Below are positions 41,713 to 50,865 of a stretch of 64,000 nt of DNA, piece after piece (position 1 is the stretch's first letter; every line of letters starts with the position of its first letter). Below the pieces are notes generated by a model that saw only the letters and a program-made list of their open reading frames with translations, was not told where the DNA came from and did no database searches. The position numbers and the translations under genes are program-made. Source of the DNA: JAICXG01 sp036494545 (GTDB lineage: Bacteria > Verrucomicrobiota > Verrucomicrobiia > Chthoniobacterales > UBA10450); the NCBI GenBank assembly GCA_036494545.1, contig DASXOB010000003.1, positions 1 to 64,000 of the forward strand. Direction: 5' to 3'.

Positions 41713-42086
41713 GCGTCGGCGAGCGGATGCGGCAGCTTGGGATAGAACCTGCGGATCTCGAGGAAAGCTTTACGCGCTCTTCGGGTCCGGGCGGTCAACA
41801 CGTTAACAAAGTCGCGACTGCGGTGACCTTGCGACATCGCCCAAGCGGTGTCGCAGTTACGGTGCAGGATTCCCGTTCCCAAGCGCGCAACCGCGCACTC
41901 GCTCTCGATCGATTGCTGCAAGCGCTCGAGCGACGTGAAGAAGAAGCTCGGCAGGAAAAGCGAGCGCGCATTGCACGCCAGCGACGACGCGAATCGCCTC
42001 GACCGCGCGCTTTGAAGAAGAGAATCCTGGAAAGCAAACGTCAGCGCTCGCAACTGAAGAAACTGCGCGCAAAGGAATTCGATTAA
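41709..42086 (+). CDS. GGQ-domain peptidyl-tRNA hydrolase-like ribosome rescue factor (ArfB/RF-like)
   Basis: A 125-aa protein with the release-factor catalytic motif in RSSGPGGQHVNKVATAV and a Lys/Arg-rich C-terminal tail (RALKKRILESKRQRSQLKKL) that in ArfB enters the mRNA channel. It lacks the codon-recognition domain of RF1/RF2. The role would be release of stalled ribosomes. It may instead be the RF-like C12orf65/YaeJ relative without rescue activity. It is coupled to the oxidase by an ATGA overlap, an unexpected partnership. Confidence 0.85.
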   Translation: MSVGERMRQLGIEPADLEESFTRSSGPGGQHVNKVATAVTLRHRPSGVAVTVQDSRSQARNRALALDRLLQALERREEEARQEKRARIARQRRRESPRPRALKKRILESKRQRSQLKKLRAKEFD

Positions 42087-42102
42087 ACGGAAGTTCCCGC
42101 CC

Positions 42103-43158
42103 GTGACGAGGAAGATTCGAGTGGGAATTACCGGCGCAGGATGGCCGGGACAGCAGCATGCACGAGCTGTCCGCGCCGCGCAGGGAGCAATTCTGGAGAG
42201 TGTGGCCGAGCCTAACGAAGAGAGAGCGACAGCATTTCGTGAGACTTATGAGCCGCGAAAGCGTTTTGCTGATTATAGCGATTTGCTGGCAGACGCCGCG
42301 ATTGACGCAGTGATCAATTGTCTTCCTAACGACCTTCATTTTCCGGTGAGTCTGGCTGCTCTTCGTGCCGGCAAGCATGTGCTCTGCGAAAAGCCGCCGA
42401 CCTTGAATAGCGCCGAGATGCGCGTCCTTCAGGAGGAAGCGGAGAAACTCGGGCTCGTCTACTTTTTCAGCCGGCAATTTCGATTCACTCCCGCGATGCG
42501 TCGGGCACATGATCTGATCGCGCGCGACGAACTGGGAAAAATCTATTTCGCCGAAGCCGTCTGGGTCCGCTCGCGTGGAATTCCCTCCGGCTTGGGCGAC
42601 TGGTTTACGGAAAAGAAACGCTCCGGCGGTGGCGCACTTATCGACATCGGGGTGCATGCGCTTGATTCGGCCTGGTATCTCATGGGTACACCACGACCCA
42701 TCTCGGTGACGGCTTCAGTTTTTCAAAACTTCAAACATCTCGTTAGGTCACCCCTTTTCGACGTCGAGGATGCCGCTTTCGCCTTCATCCGCTTCGAGAA
42801 CGATGCTGTCGTGCAACTCCAAACATCCTGGGCGGGCAATCTCACCGATGATATTCCGGAGGGGCTTTATTTCGGACGCGAGTTGAATAATTGCACGGTC
42901 TACGGAACCAAGGCGACGGTGCGACTCAAGCCGCTTACGCTCTTTCGCGATAAGAATGGAAATCTAATCGACGAGCCTTTGGAGCCGCCGGATGCGCACG
43001 ACTCCTTTGAGCTTCAAATGCAGAATTTCATCGACGCAATCCTTGGTCGCGCCGCGCCGATGAACAATGCACAACAGGCCGTCTATCTCATGGAAATGGT
43101 CGATGCAATTTACCTTTCCAGCAGCACGGGCCATGAAGTGCCGATCGCGCGCGCCTGA
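42103..43158 (+). CDS. Gfo/Idh/MocA-family NAD(P)-dependent oxidoreductase
   Basis: A 351-aa protein starting at GTG 42103. The Rossmann fold opens with VGITGAGWPGQQHARAV. The conserved E-K-P block is HVLCEKPPTLNSAEM. The C-terminal domain (from about 125) includes GGGALIDIGVHALDSAWYLMG with the catalytic-type D-x-G-x-H. It probably oxidises a sugar or inositol-like substrate. It follows the GGQ gene by 16 bp and is likely in the same operon. Octamer copies lie at 42211, 42325 and 42740 within it. Confidence 0.9.
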   Translation: MTRKIRVGITGAGWPGQQHARAVRAAQGAILESVAEPNEERATAFRETYEPRKRFADYSDLLADAAIDAVINCLPNDLHFPVSLAALRAGKHVLCEKPPTLNSAEMRVLQEEAEKLGLVYFFSRQFRFTPAMRRAHDLIARDELGKIYFAEAVWVRSRGIPSGLGDWFTEKKRSGGGALIDIGVHALDSAWYLMGTPRPISVTASVFQNFKHLVRSPLFDVEDAAFAFIRFENDAVVQLQTSWAGNLTDDIPEGLYFGRELNNCTVYGTKATVRLKPLTLFRDKNGNLIDEPLEPPDAHDSFELQMQNFIDAILGRAAPMNNAQQAVYLMEMVDAIYLSSSTGHEVPIARA

Positions 43159-43230
43159 AAAATTACACGTTAAGCCATCCGGCAGCGGGATTTGCTACGA
43201 ATGGGGATTGTTAGCTATCAAACCTATACT

Positions 43231-43410
43231 ATGAAAAGACTGATTCTCTTGCTTCCGGTTGTTCCGGCTTGTGCCATGGTTCTTGCCTCCTGCACCACGG
43301 TGGTGAAGGAACCGGCTGCCACCACCACGACCACTCACACCGAAACCATACAGCACACGCCGACCACCACCAGTACGACGGTGACTCGCCAAGGCATGGG
43401 CGGCTACTAG
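43231..43410 (+). CDS. Small Thr-rich lipoprotein
   Basis: A 59-aa protein starting MKRLILLLPVVPACAMVLASC: lipoprotein signal with lipobox L-A-S-C. The tail is a low-complexity Thr/His stretch (AATTTTTHTETIQHTP). No family function. The ATG at 43231 is chosen because it directly precedes the signal. Confidence 0.65.
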   Translation: MKRLILLLPVVPACAMVLASCTTVVKEPAATTTTTHTETIQHTPTTTSTTVTRQGMGGY

Positions 43411-43429
43411 GCTGCAGCTCAGAATTGTA

Positions 43430-43471
43430 CCTAACGACAGCGGGGACGCAAAATCGTCCCCGTTCGTTAGT
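43430..43471. terminator. Hairpin built from an inverted octamer pair plus GC stem
   Basis: CTAACGA (43431-43437) pairs with TCGTTAG (43464-43470). Inside, CGGGGACG pairs with CGTCCCCG around a CAAAAT loop. No T-run follows on either strand. It lies between the convergent lipoprotein and gyrA genes, where a bidirectional terminator would be expected. Confidence 0.55.
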
Positions 43472-43582
43472 CGCGGCTTTGGTCGCCGTGCTCTTATACG
43501 TTTTAGCGCCAATTCGCCCGCTTCGGTCGAGATAATCTTACCTTGCCCATCGGTTTCCTCATCTAGATTGGTGTGACGTTCT

Positions 43583-46159
43583 TCAACCCTCGGCGTCGTC
43601 TTCTGTCTCGCGACTAACCACCGGTGCGATCGCCTGAAGCTTCTCGCCGCTCTTCAGATCCATGAGCTTTACGCCTTGTGCGTTACGTCCTGTCTCACGA
43701 ATCTCCGCAATGCGCGTGCGCACCATCTGGCCTTTGGTGGTGATCAGCATCAGCTCATCCTTATCTGTGACCGTGAGAGCCCCAACGACGCGACCGGTTT
43801 TTTCTCCGGTCTTCATCGTGATGATCCCTTTCCCGCCACGTTTTTGCAGGCGGTAATTATCGAAGGCCGTTCGTTTGCCAATTCCATTTTCGCCTGCCAC
43901 CAGCAGCATGGCGTCGTTATTGACCAGGGCGATGCCAACGATGTGATCGCCTTTGTCTGGCCGAATACCCCAGACGCCAACCGTATTACGACCCTGGTCA
44001 CGCAGTTCTTCCTCGTGAAAGCGCAGGCTCATCCCCTTGGCGGTAATGAGCACGATCTCGTTGTCGCCATTCGTTAGAACAGCGTCGATCAGGCAATCAT
44101 CTTCTTCGATCTGAATGGCAATGATGCCGCCTTTGCGGACGTTGCTGTAATCCGAGAGGTTCGATTTCTTCACAATCCCGGTCCGCGTCGCGAAAGCGAT
44201 ATGCAGCTTTTCGTCCCAGGTTTCGTCAACGATGTTCGCGCCGCTGCCGCTGCTCTTCGATTGCACACGGATGGTGGCGGCAATCTTCTCGCCGCTGCGT
44301 AACTCGAGCAGATTGGCGATCGAGCGCCCCTTCGACGCGCGGCCCATCTCAGGGATCTCGTAAACCTTCTCGACGTAGCAGCGCCCCGACTCGGTAAAGA
44401 ACATCAGGTAATCGTGCGTCGTAGCGGTGAAAAGATGTTCGATGAAATCGCCCTCGTCCTCCTCCGTCGCGCCTTCGCGCGTCGTCATGCCAATGACGCC
44501 TTTGCCGCCACGACGCTGGGCGCGGAAAGCGCTCACCGCTGTGCGCTTGATAAAGCCACCATGGGTGATGCTGATGATGGTGCCTTCGTTGGCGATCAGA
44601 TCTTCCATGTTGATCTCGCCTTCGTCAGGCACGAGCTGCGTCAGGCGCGGGCCAGCATATTTTTGCTGAATCGCACGTAGCTCCTCTTTGATGATCTGAA
44701 AAACGCGAATCTCCTTGGCGAGGATGTCGCGCAGGTCTTTGATCGTTTCGAGCAGCTCGCCGTATTCGTTAACAATCTTTTCCCGCTCGAGGCCTGTGAG
44801 CTGGTAGAGCCGCAGGTCCAGAATCTGATTTGCCTGATGCTCACTGAAAGCGTAACGCCCTTCAGTGAGGCGGGCTTCGTCCCGAATGAGAACGCCAATC
44901 CGCTCCACTTGCCGGCGGGTAAATTCGAAGGCGAGCAACTTTACACGTGCTTCTTCGCGATTTGCCGACTCCCGAATGATGCGGATGAATTCATCAAGAT
45001 TCGCAAGTGCGATGAGGTAACCTTCCAGCGTTTCGGCGCGTTCTTCCGCTTTGCGCAGTTCATAGCGCGTCCGGCGCAAGACAACGTCGCGGCGATGCTC
45101 GATGAACGCGGCGTTGGCCTGCTTGATCGAAAGCAGTTTCGGTTTGCCGTGATCGATCGCCAGCATGTTGACGGCGAACGATGACTCCATCGCTGTGTGC
45201 TTATAGAGGTTGTTGATCACCACTTTTGGCATCGCATCGCGCTTCAGTTCGATGACGACCCGCGTGTTTTCATCCGACTCGTCGCGGATCGCGGTGATGT
45301 CGCTGAGCACCTTCTCGTTCACGAGTTGTGCGATGCGCTCGACCAGCGTGGCCCGATTGACGTTGTAAGGAATTTCCGTGATGACGATCTGCTCGCGGTT
45401 ACCCTTGAGTTCTTCAACGCCGGCTTTGCCGCGAACCTTCAAACTACCGCGACCGGTCTCGATATATTGCCGGACACCTGCGATGCCGCAGATCGCACAA
45501 CCAGTCGGAAAATCAGGTCCCTTTACGTGCTTCATTAGACCGTCGATATCGATTTCGGGGCTATCAATTTGCGCGCAAATGCCGTCGATGACTTCTCCAA
45601 GATTGTGCGGCGGAATATTCGTCGCCATGCCGACGGCGATGCCAGTGCCGCCGTTAACGAGGAGATTCGGGAATGCGGCTGGGAAAACGGTAGGCTCCGT
45701 GCGCGTCTCATCATAGTTAGGGACGAAGTCGACCGTCTCCTTCTCCATGTCTGTCATGAGGGCGGCGCCGAGATGAGTCATGCGCGCCTCGGTGTAACGC
45801 ATGGCTGCGGGCGGGTCGCCTTCCACCGAGCCAAAGTTGCCCTGACCGTCGATGAGGGTTTCGCGCATCGCCCACGGCTGCGCCATATGGACGAGTGTAG
45901 GATAAATCACCGCCTCACCGTGTGGGTGATAGTTACCGCTCGTATCGCCGCAAATCTTGGCGCATTTACGATGCTGTCGATTTGGAAAAAGCGAGAGGTC
46001 GTGCATCGCGTAGAGGATGCGGCGCTGCGAAGGCTTTAATCCATCACGCGCGTCCGGCAACGCGCGCGAGATAATGACCGACATCGAGTAATCGAGGAAC
46101 GATCTGGAGACCTCCTCGGCGACGTTAATCGGTTCGATTTTTTCGTTGGAGTTATACAT
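43583..46159 (-). CDS. gyrA: DNA gyrase subunit A
   Basis: An 858-aa subunit of the type II topoisomerase that introduces negative supercoils. The N-terminus shows SFLDYSMSVIISRALPDARD and KPSQRRILYAM; the catalytic tyrosine is in AAMRYTEARMT. The C-terminal pinwheel has six repeats, and the GyrA box is seen as QRRGGKGV. It is the last gene of gyrB-sulfotransferase-gyrA, with 4-bp gaps. Start ATG 46159 (MYNSNEKIEPINVAEE). Confidence 0.97.
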   Translation of the reverse strand: MYNSNEKIEPINVAEEVSRSFLDYSMSVIISRALPDARDGLKPSQRRILYAMHDLSLFPNRQHRKCAKICGDTSGNYHPHGEAVIYPTLVHMAQPWAMRETLIDGQGNFGSVEGDPPAAMRYTEARMTHLGAALMTDMEKETVDFVPNYDETRTEPTVFPAAFPNLLVNGGTGIAVGMATNIPPHNLGEVIDGICAQIDSPEIDIDGLMKHVKGPDFPTGCAICGIAGVRQYIETGRGSLKVRGKAGVEELKGNREQIVITEIPYNVNRATLVERIAQLVNEKVLSDITAIRDESDENTRVVIELKRDAMPKVVINNLYKHTAMESSFAVNMLAIDHGKPKLLSIKQANAAFIEHRRDVVLRRTRYELRKAEERAETLEGYLIALANLDEFIRIIRESANREEARVKLLAFEFTRRQVERIGVLIRDEARLTEGRYAFSEHQANQILDLRLYQLTGLEREKIVNEYGELLETIKDLRDILAKEIRVFQIIKEELRAIQQKYAGPRLTQLVPDEGEINMEDLIANEGTIISITHGGFIKRTAVSAFRAQRRGGKGVIGMTTREGATEEDEGDFIEHLFTATTHDYLMFFTESGRCYVEKVYEIPEMGRASKGRSIANLLELRSGEKIAATIRVQSKSSGSGANIVDETWDEKLHIAFATRTGIVKKSNLSDYSNVRKGGIIAIQIEEDDCLIDAVLTNGDNEIVLITAKGMSLRFHEEELRDQGRNTVGVWGIRPDKGDHIVGIALVNNDAMLLVAGENGIGKRTAFDNYRLQKRGGKGIITMKTGEKTGRVVGALTVTDKDELMLITTKGQMVRTRIAEIRETGRNAQGVKLMDLKSGEKLQAIAPVVSRETEDDAEG

Positions 46160-46163
46160 GAGA

Positions 46164-46937
46164 CTAGGAAGTCAAAATTTCGTTAGGCAGGTGCAGGGCC
46201 AGGAAGCGTTCCTCCCATTCAAGCGAAAGCGCGTCGGTTTGCCGAATGGTGACCGGCTGAAGCTGCGAGCTGCGCGGGGCACGGATTTTTAGGAACCGCA
46301 ATACTCCGTCGATCGTCGCGGCATAGTTCACCACCAGATCTTCGTATTCGACGTGATAGGGTTGAAGTCCGATGCGCTGAAAGAAGCGTTGCCAGATCAT
46401 CTCTTCACGCCGTGTGTCCTCCAGACAACTGGCGATGAGATCGGGATCGAACTCGGCCAGACCGGACGCGATGTTGCCTTCCTGGATTTTCCAGAGACCG
46501 GTTTGGGCCGCTCGCGCCTTGGAAATGGCCTGGCGCACCTTGTTTCTTCTGACAATTTGGACGAACTGCAGGTTGGGAAAGCTCTCGCGCAACATGTCGA
46601 GATCATCGGCTTCGCTTCCGCCGCCGAAGGCGCGTGTTTCGCGCAAGCGGGCCAGAAATTCCTGCAGATACCAACCCATCAGTTTGAAGCCAAAAACTTC
46701 GTTGGACGTCGCCGTGGCCGGAATGATTTCGCGCACATATGCGGCGAAATCCGTCGATTCGAGCCCGCTGCGGGCGGCGTATTCGGGTTGATACTTCGGC
46801 AGAAAAAACTGCTTGGGCCGACCAGCTCGTCGCGTCTCACGCAATCCGTCGGTTAGCAGATTACTTCCTGAGCGCGCGATCGCACACACGACATAGCATC
46901 GCCGGTGATGCCGGAGGCTGTGAAAGAGTCCACCCAC
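46164..46937 (-). CDS. Stf0-like sulfotransferase between gyrB and gyrA
   Basis: A 257-aa protein. The PAPS 5'-phosphosulfate loop is YVVCAIARSGSNLLTDGL, and the 3'-phosphate block is QIVRRNKVRQAISKARAAQT. VFGFKLMGWYL and ALSLEWEERFLA resemble Stf0, which sulfates trehalose in mycobacteria; the acceptor here is unknown. It starts 4 bp after gyrB and ends 4 bp before gyrA, so it is co-transcribed with both. The octamer at 46180 encodes PNE five codons from the stop. Confidence 0.82.
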   Translation of the reverse strand: MGGLFHSLRHHRRCYVVCAIARSGSNLLTDGLRETRRAGRPKQFFLPKYQPEYAARSGLESTDFAAYVREIIPATATSNEVFGFKLMGWYLQEFLARLRETRAFGGGSEADDLDMLRESFPNLQFVQIVRRNKVRQAISKARAAQTGLWKIQEGNIASGLAEFDPDLIASCLEDTRREEMIWQRFFQRIGLQPYHVEYEDLVVNYAATIDGVLRFLKIRAPRSSQLQPVTIRQTDALSLEWEERFLALHLPNEILTS

Positions 46938-46941
46938 GGTA

Positions 46942-49518
46942 CTAAACGTCGAGGTTGCGCACGTTCAGCGCGTTGTCTTCAATATATTGGCGGCGAGGCT
47001 CGACCACATCGCCCATCAGCTTGGAAAACATTTGGTCGGCTTCGACCGCGTTGTCATCATTCAAGTCGACTTTGAGCAGCTTCCGCTTTTCTGGGTCCAT
47101 CGTGGTATTAAACAGCTCTTTGGCATTCATTTCGCCAAGACCTTTGAAACGCTTGATCTGTACTCCGCGCCGGCCGATCTCGAGGATTTTCTCCAGGATT
47201 TCGGGAATGGAGAAAAGTGGATGTGAAGTTGCGCGGTCCCCCTCGCCCTCGCTCAACTCGAAGATCGGATGATCGGCCGCGGCGTAGTGATCGACCTTCA
47301 GACCTTTGCGCGCCAGCTCCGTGATCACTTTATGAATCGTAGTCGCCTCGTGCAATTCGACCAGCTTACCGCGGCGGCGAGGACCATTGGTCTTGGCCGG
47401 CGCATTCGTCAGAGGAAGCAGTTCCTGCCCCATCTCTTCGTCGAATAGATTCAAATCGAGGTTGGCCTCGTGAAACTGCCTTACCGCACGCTCATCCTGG
47501 AAATAATGGACAGTCTCGTCGTTACCATCGCGCACTTTCACAAGATAGGCCGGGAGCTTATCGATTCGTTTGTCACGATGGTTGAGGAAATCTTCGAAGT
47601 CGCCGCCATGCCGACGGACTGACTCATTCAGCTTTGATAACTTGCTAAGCTGATCGAGCACGTCCTTTAGCTGAGCCGCAGTCAACTCCTTGTTATCGGC
47701 CAGGTTTTTCAGTCGAACGTCTTCCGCGCCTAACGAGATTAGGATCTTATTTAGTTGCGCATCGTCGTCGACATACTCCTCGCGCTTCTTGCGCTTGATC
47801 TGGAAGAGCGGCGGTTGGGCGATGAAAATTTTGCCTGCCCGCACCAGTTCCGGCATCTGTCGATAGAAAAAGGTGAGAAGCAAGACGCGAATGTGCGAGC
47901 CGTCTACATCAGCGTCAGTCATGATGATGATGCGGCCGTAACGGAGTTTTCCGATATCAAATGTCCCTTCATTTTCCTTGCCGTTGCCGCCCTCCTCCTT
48001 CGGCCGTCCAATGCCCGTGCCAATGGCGGTGATCATCGACTGGATCTCGGCATTCTTCAGTGCCTGATCGAGTCGCGCCTTCTCGACATTGATTAATTTT
48101 CCGCGGATCGGCAGGATCGCCTGGTAACGGCGGTCGCGCCCTTGTTTGGCAGAGCCACCGGCCGAGTCACCCTCGACGATGTAGAGTTCGGTCAACTCGG
48201 GATCGCGCTCGGAACAATCGGCCAGCTTGCCTGGCAAACCGCCACCGGTAAGTGCGCCTTTGCGGATGGTTTCGCGTGCCTTGCGGGCCGCCTCACGCGC
48301 GCGGGCAGCAGTCAGGACCTTATCGAAAATTTTCTTCGCGACCGGCGGGTTCTGATCGAAGTAGGTCATGAGGCCGTCGTAAACGACCGAGTTCACGATG
48401 CCGTCGATTTCGGTGTTAACGAGCTTAACCTTGGTCTGCGATTCAAAGCGCGGGTTTGGCAGCTTAATGCTTAGAACCGCGACCAATCCTTCGCGCACAT
48501 CGTCGCCCGAGATCGACGGGTCTTTGTCTTTCACCAGGCTATTGCTTCTGGCGTATTGATTGATCGCCTTCGTTAGGGCAGTTCGAAATCCTGTGAGATG
48601 CGTCCCGCCGTCTGGGTTCGGAATCGAGTTCGCAAAGGGCAGGATCTGGTCGTTGTAGCCATCGTTATATTGCAACACGACGTCCAGGAAAACTTCGTCG
48701 CGTTGACGCGAAATCACGACAGGTTTGGGATGGATGACATTCTTGTTTTCGCCCAGTTGCTTAACGAACTCTTCGATCCCGTGCTTGTAGATAAAGGCTT
48801 CCTTTTTCGGCGGTTCGCTCCGCTCATCCGTAAGGATGATCTCAAGACCCGGGTTGAGAAACGCCAGCTCGCGCAGACGCGTCGCCAGACGCTCAAACTT
48901 GAACTCGGTCGTAATGGTGAAAATTGTCGGGTCAGGTAGAAAAGTAATTAGCGTGCCGGTGATTTTCTTGTTCTTCAGCTCACCGATCACGCTCAGCTTT
49001 TCAGTCGTCTTACCCCGCTCAAACGCCATGTGGTAGACCTTGGCGTCGCGTGAAACTTCGACCTTAAACCAATCGGAAAGCGCGTTGACGCATTTCGCGC
49101 CGACACCATGCAAACCGCCGGAGTATTTGTAGGCGCCCTGGCCGAACTTCCCGCCCGCATGCAGGTTCGTTAGGACCAGCTCGACCGCTGGCATCTTGAA
49201 CTTCGGATGCATATCGACCGGGATGCCGCGACCGTTGTCCCGCACAGAAACGGAACCATCGACGTGAATCGCCACATCGATCTTTGTGCAAAAGCCGGCA
49301 AGGTGTTCGTCGATCGAGTTGTCGAGAACTTCAAAAACGCAGTGATGCAAGCCCCGCTCATCTGGATCGCCGATATACATGCCGGGACGTTTCCGGACGG
49401 CTTCCAGACCTTCGAGTTTGTCGATCTGCGCGGCGTTGTATTTCTGGTTTTCGGAGACTGTGGCGGGTCGATCGGACTGTGATGTAGAAACAGCGGTTTC
49501 GTCTTTGACTTGGAGCAT
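46942..49518 (-). CDS. gyrB: DNA gyrase subunit B
   Basis: An 858-aa ATPase subunit. Visible blocks: GHKL ATP site (VLDNSIDEHLAGF, VRDNGRGIPVD, GGLHGVGAKCVNALS), transducer, Toprim (YIVEGDSAGGSAKQGRDRR, MTDADVDGSHIRVLLLTFF) and the C-terminal IKRFKGLGEMNAKELFNTTM. The start is taken as ATG 49518 (MLQVKDE); an earlier in-frame ATG at 49545 adds a nine-residue Arg/Pro stretch. It is the first gene of the gyrB-sulfotransferase-gyrA operon. Octamer copies lie at 47729, 48570 and 49167 within it. Confidence 0.97.
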   Translation of the reverse strand: MLQVKDETAVSTSQSDRPATVSENQKYNAAQIDKLEGLEAVRKRPGMYIGDPDERGLHHCVFEVLDNSIDEHLAGFCTKIDVAIHVDGSVSVRDNGRGIPVDMHPKFKMPAVELVLTNLHAGGKFGQGAYKYSGGLHGVGAKCVNALSDWFKVEVSRDAKVYHMAFERGKTTEKLSVIGELKNKKITGTLITFLPDPTIFTITTEFKFERLATRLRELAFLNPGLEIILTDERSEPPKKEAFIYKHGIEEFVKQLGENKNVIHPKPVVISRQRDEVFLDVVLQYNDGYNDQILPFANSIPNPDGGTHLTGFRTALTKAINQYARSNSLVKDKDPSISGDDVREGLVAVLSIKLPNPRFESQTKVKLVNTEIDGIVNSVVYDGLMTYFDQNPPVAKKIFDKVLTAARAREAARKARETIRKGALTGGGLPGKLADCSERDPELTELYIVEGDSAGGSAKQGRDRRYQAILPIRGKLINVEKARLDQALKNAEIQSMITAIGTGIGRPKEEGGNGKENEGTFDIGKLRYGRIIIMTDADVDGSHIRVLLLTFFYRQMPELVRAGKIFIAQPPLFQIKRKKREEYVDDDAQLNKILISLGAEDVRLKNLADNKELTAAQLKDVLDQLSKLSKLNESVRRHGGDFEDFLNHRDKRIDKLPAYLVKVRDGNDETVHYFQDERAVRQFHEANLDLNLFDEEMGQELLPLTNAPAKTNGPRRRGKLVELHEATTIHKVITELARKGLKVDHYAAADHPIFELSEGEGDRATSHPLFSIPEILEKILEIGRRGVQIKRFKGLGEMNAKELFNTTMDPEKRKLLKVDLNDDNAVEADQMFSKLMGDVVEPRRQYIEDNALNVRNLDV

Positions 49519-49951
49519 AAAAGGCGCGGCGCGCCGCGGCCCCAAAACATAGGCGAAAGGGAGGCTTCCGACAACTAATTATCTGAGCCAAAAAGTCCGG
49601 CGTCGAACCCAACATTTAGCGGCTCAACACAACGTCGAACCCAGAATATTGTGGAAATGGGACGAAGACTTAATCATCAAAAATGAATTGGCTCAACGAG
49701 GACTGAGCGGTCTTTGTTGCAGGGTTAAGCCGGTCGTCTTCCTGCTTTCGGCGGGTTTGCTCTGCCTTTTGTTCTCGGTTCGACTGTTCTTAATGATCTC
49801 CACCAAAGTCGATCAAAAGGAATGTGCGCGCATCGGACGTCCTGCGCTCGTTCGCTCTCCCCATGTTAGCGCGGCCGCCTGCAAGGTCATGCAACGAGTT
49901 TCGCGCCGCGGCGCGATTGACATTCGCGGCAAAAGATCCGATGCCATCTTC
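49519..49951. other. Divergent interval upstream of gyrB
   Basis: A frame reading into the next gene from 49649 has no signal peptide at its start, so I treat it as untranslated. The interval must hold the gyrB promoter; no clear -35/-10 pair was assigned. Confidence 0.4.
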
Positions 49952-50638
49952 ATGAATTCTATTTTTTCGCGTGATTCGTTTTTGGCGGTTGCGCGCGGCT
50001 TTGGCTTTGGCGGCACCGCTTTATTTCTTTTGGCGTTTGCTCTTCCCAGCACACGCGCCGGTTTTGTCGAAACATTCGACAACGGCGGTAATGAAGGCGA
50101 CTGGCATCTGACTGTTAGTCCGCCAACATTCGAACCGAATGGTGGAAATCCCGGAGCTTACCTACGCGCCAGCGCCGACGCCGCGGTACCGACGTGGTAT
50201 GTCCCTATCGGCACGCCGACGATCTATTTTTTAGGCGATTTCGTGCACACCAAGGTGGGAACTCTGGCGGTCGACATCAATATCTTTAGCGGCGTTGAAG
50301 TTCCCGATCGCGTGGTGACGCTCGATCTCGAGACAACGTTAGGCACGGGCGATTTCACCAAAGGCGTGGACGCTTATTACGTCGGGACTGATATCTCAAC
50401 CTTTCCCAAGGGCTGGCAGACTTATGAGTTTCCGATCAACGCAACCTCACCGGCGATTCCGCCGGGTTGGGTAGTCACAAAAGGCAACGGCCGGCCTGGC
50501 ACCAACGCCGATTGGCAGGCTTTGATGCACGACGTCGAGACACTGGGCGTAGAACTCGGGCAGCCGGGGTTCTTCTATCCTTTCGGCATTTGGGATTTGG
50601 GACTGGATAACGCCCGTGTGACGCGTTTATTGCGGTAA
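49952..50638 (+). CDS. Secreted beta-rich protein of unknown function
   Basis: A 228-aa protein with signal peptide (GFGFGGTALFLLAFALPSTRAG). The mature part begins FVETFDNGGNEGDWHLT and continues with paired strands (YFLGDFVHTKVGTLAVDINI...VVTLDLETTLGTGDFTKG), resembling PEP-CTERM-associated jelly-roll domains, but no sorting tail is present. ATG 49952 is chosen because it directly precedes the signal peptide. Confidence 0.6.
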   Translation: MNSIFSRDSFLAVARGFGFGGTALFLLAFALPSTRAGFVETFDNGGNEGDWHLTVSPPTFEPNGGNPGAYLRASADAAVPTWYVPIGTPTIYFLGDFVHTKVGTLAVDINIFSGVEVPDRVVTLDLETTLGTGDFTKGVDAYYVGTDISTFPKGWQTYEFPINATSPAIPPGWVVTKGNGRPGTNADWQALMHDVETLGVELGQPGFFYPFGIWDLGLDNARVTRLLR

Positions 50639-50865
50639 CTCCTGGTCAAGTCTTCTCACACCCGGGAGTTATCGGCCAAGAGCAGGATGTATGAAACAAT
50701 CAGCTAATTTCGGTTGTCTTACCCTCGTGGTCGAAAAAGTTCTCGTAGAATAAGATCAGTTCCCGGCTTCTTTGGAGCGCTACGGTTGAAACATTTTATT
50801 TTCTGGTGGATGTCCGCGGCTCACACAAGACCGATCGCCAACGCTGCTGGTAACCTAATCTAGTC

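Noticed and set aside
43583..49518. Replication origin near gyrB/gyrA
   Set aside because: No dnaA, dnaN or recF and no cluster of DnaA boxes was seen; gyrase genes alone are not enough.
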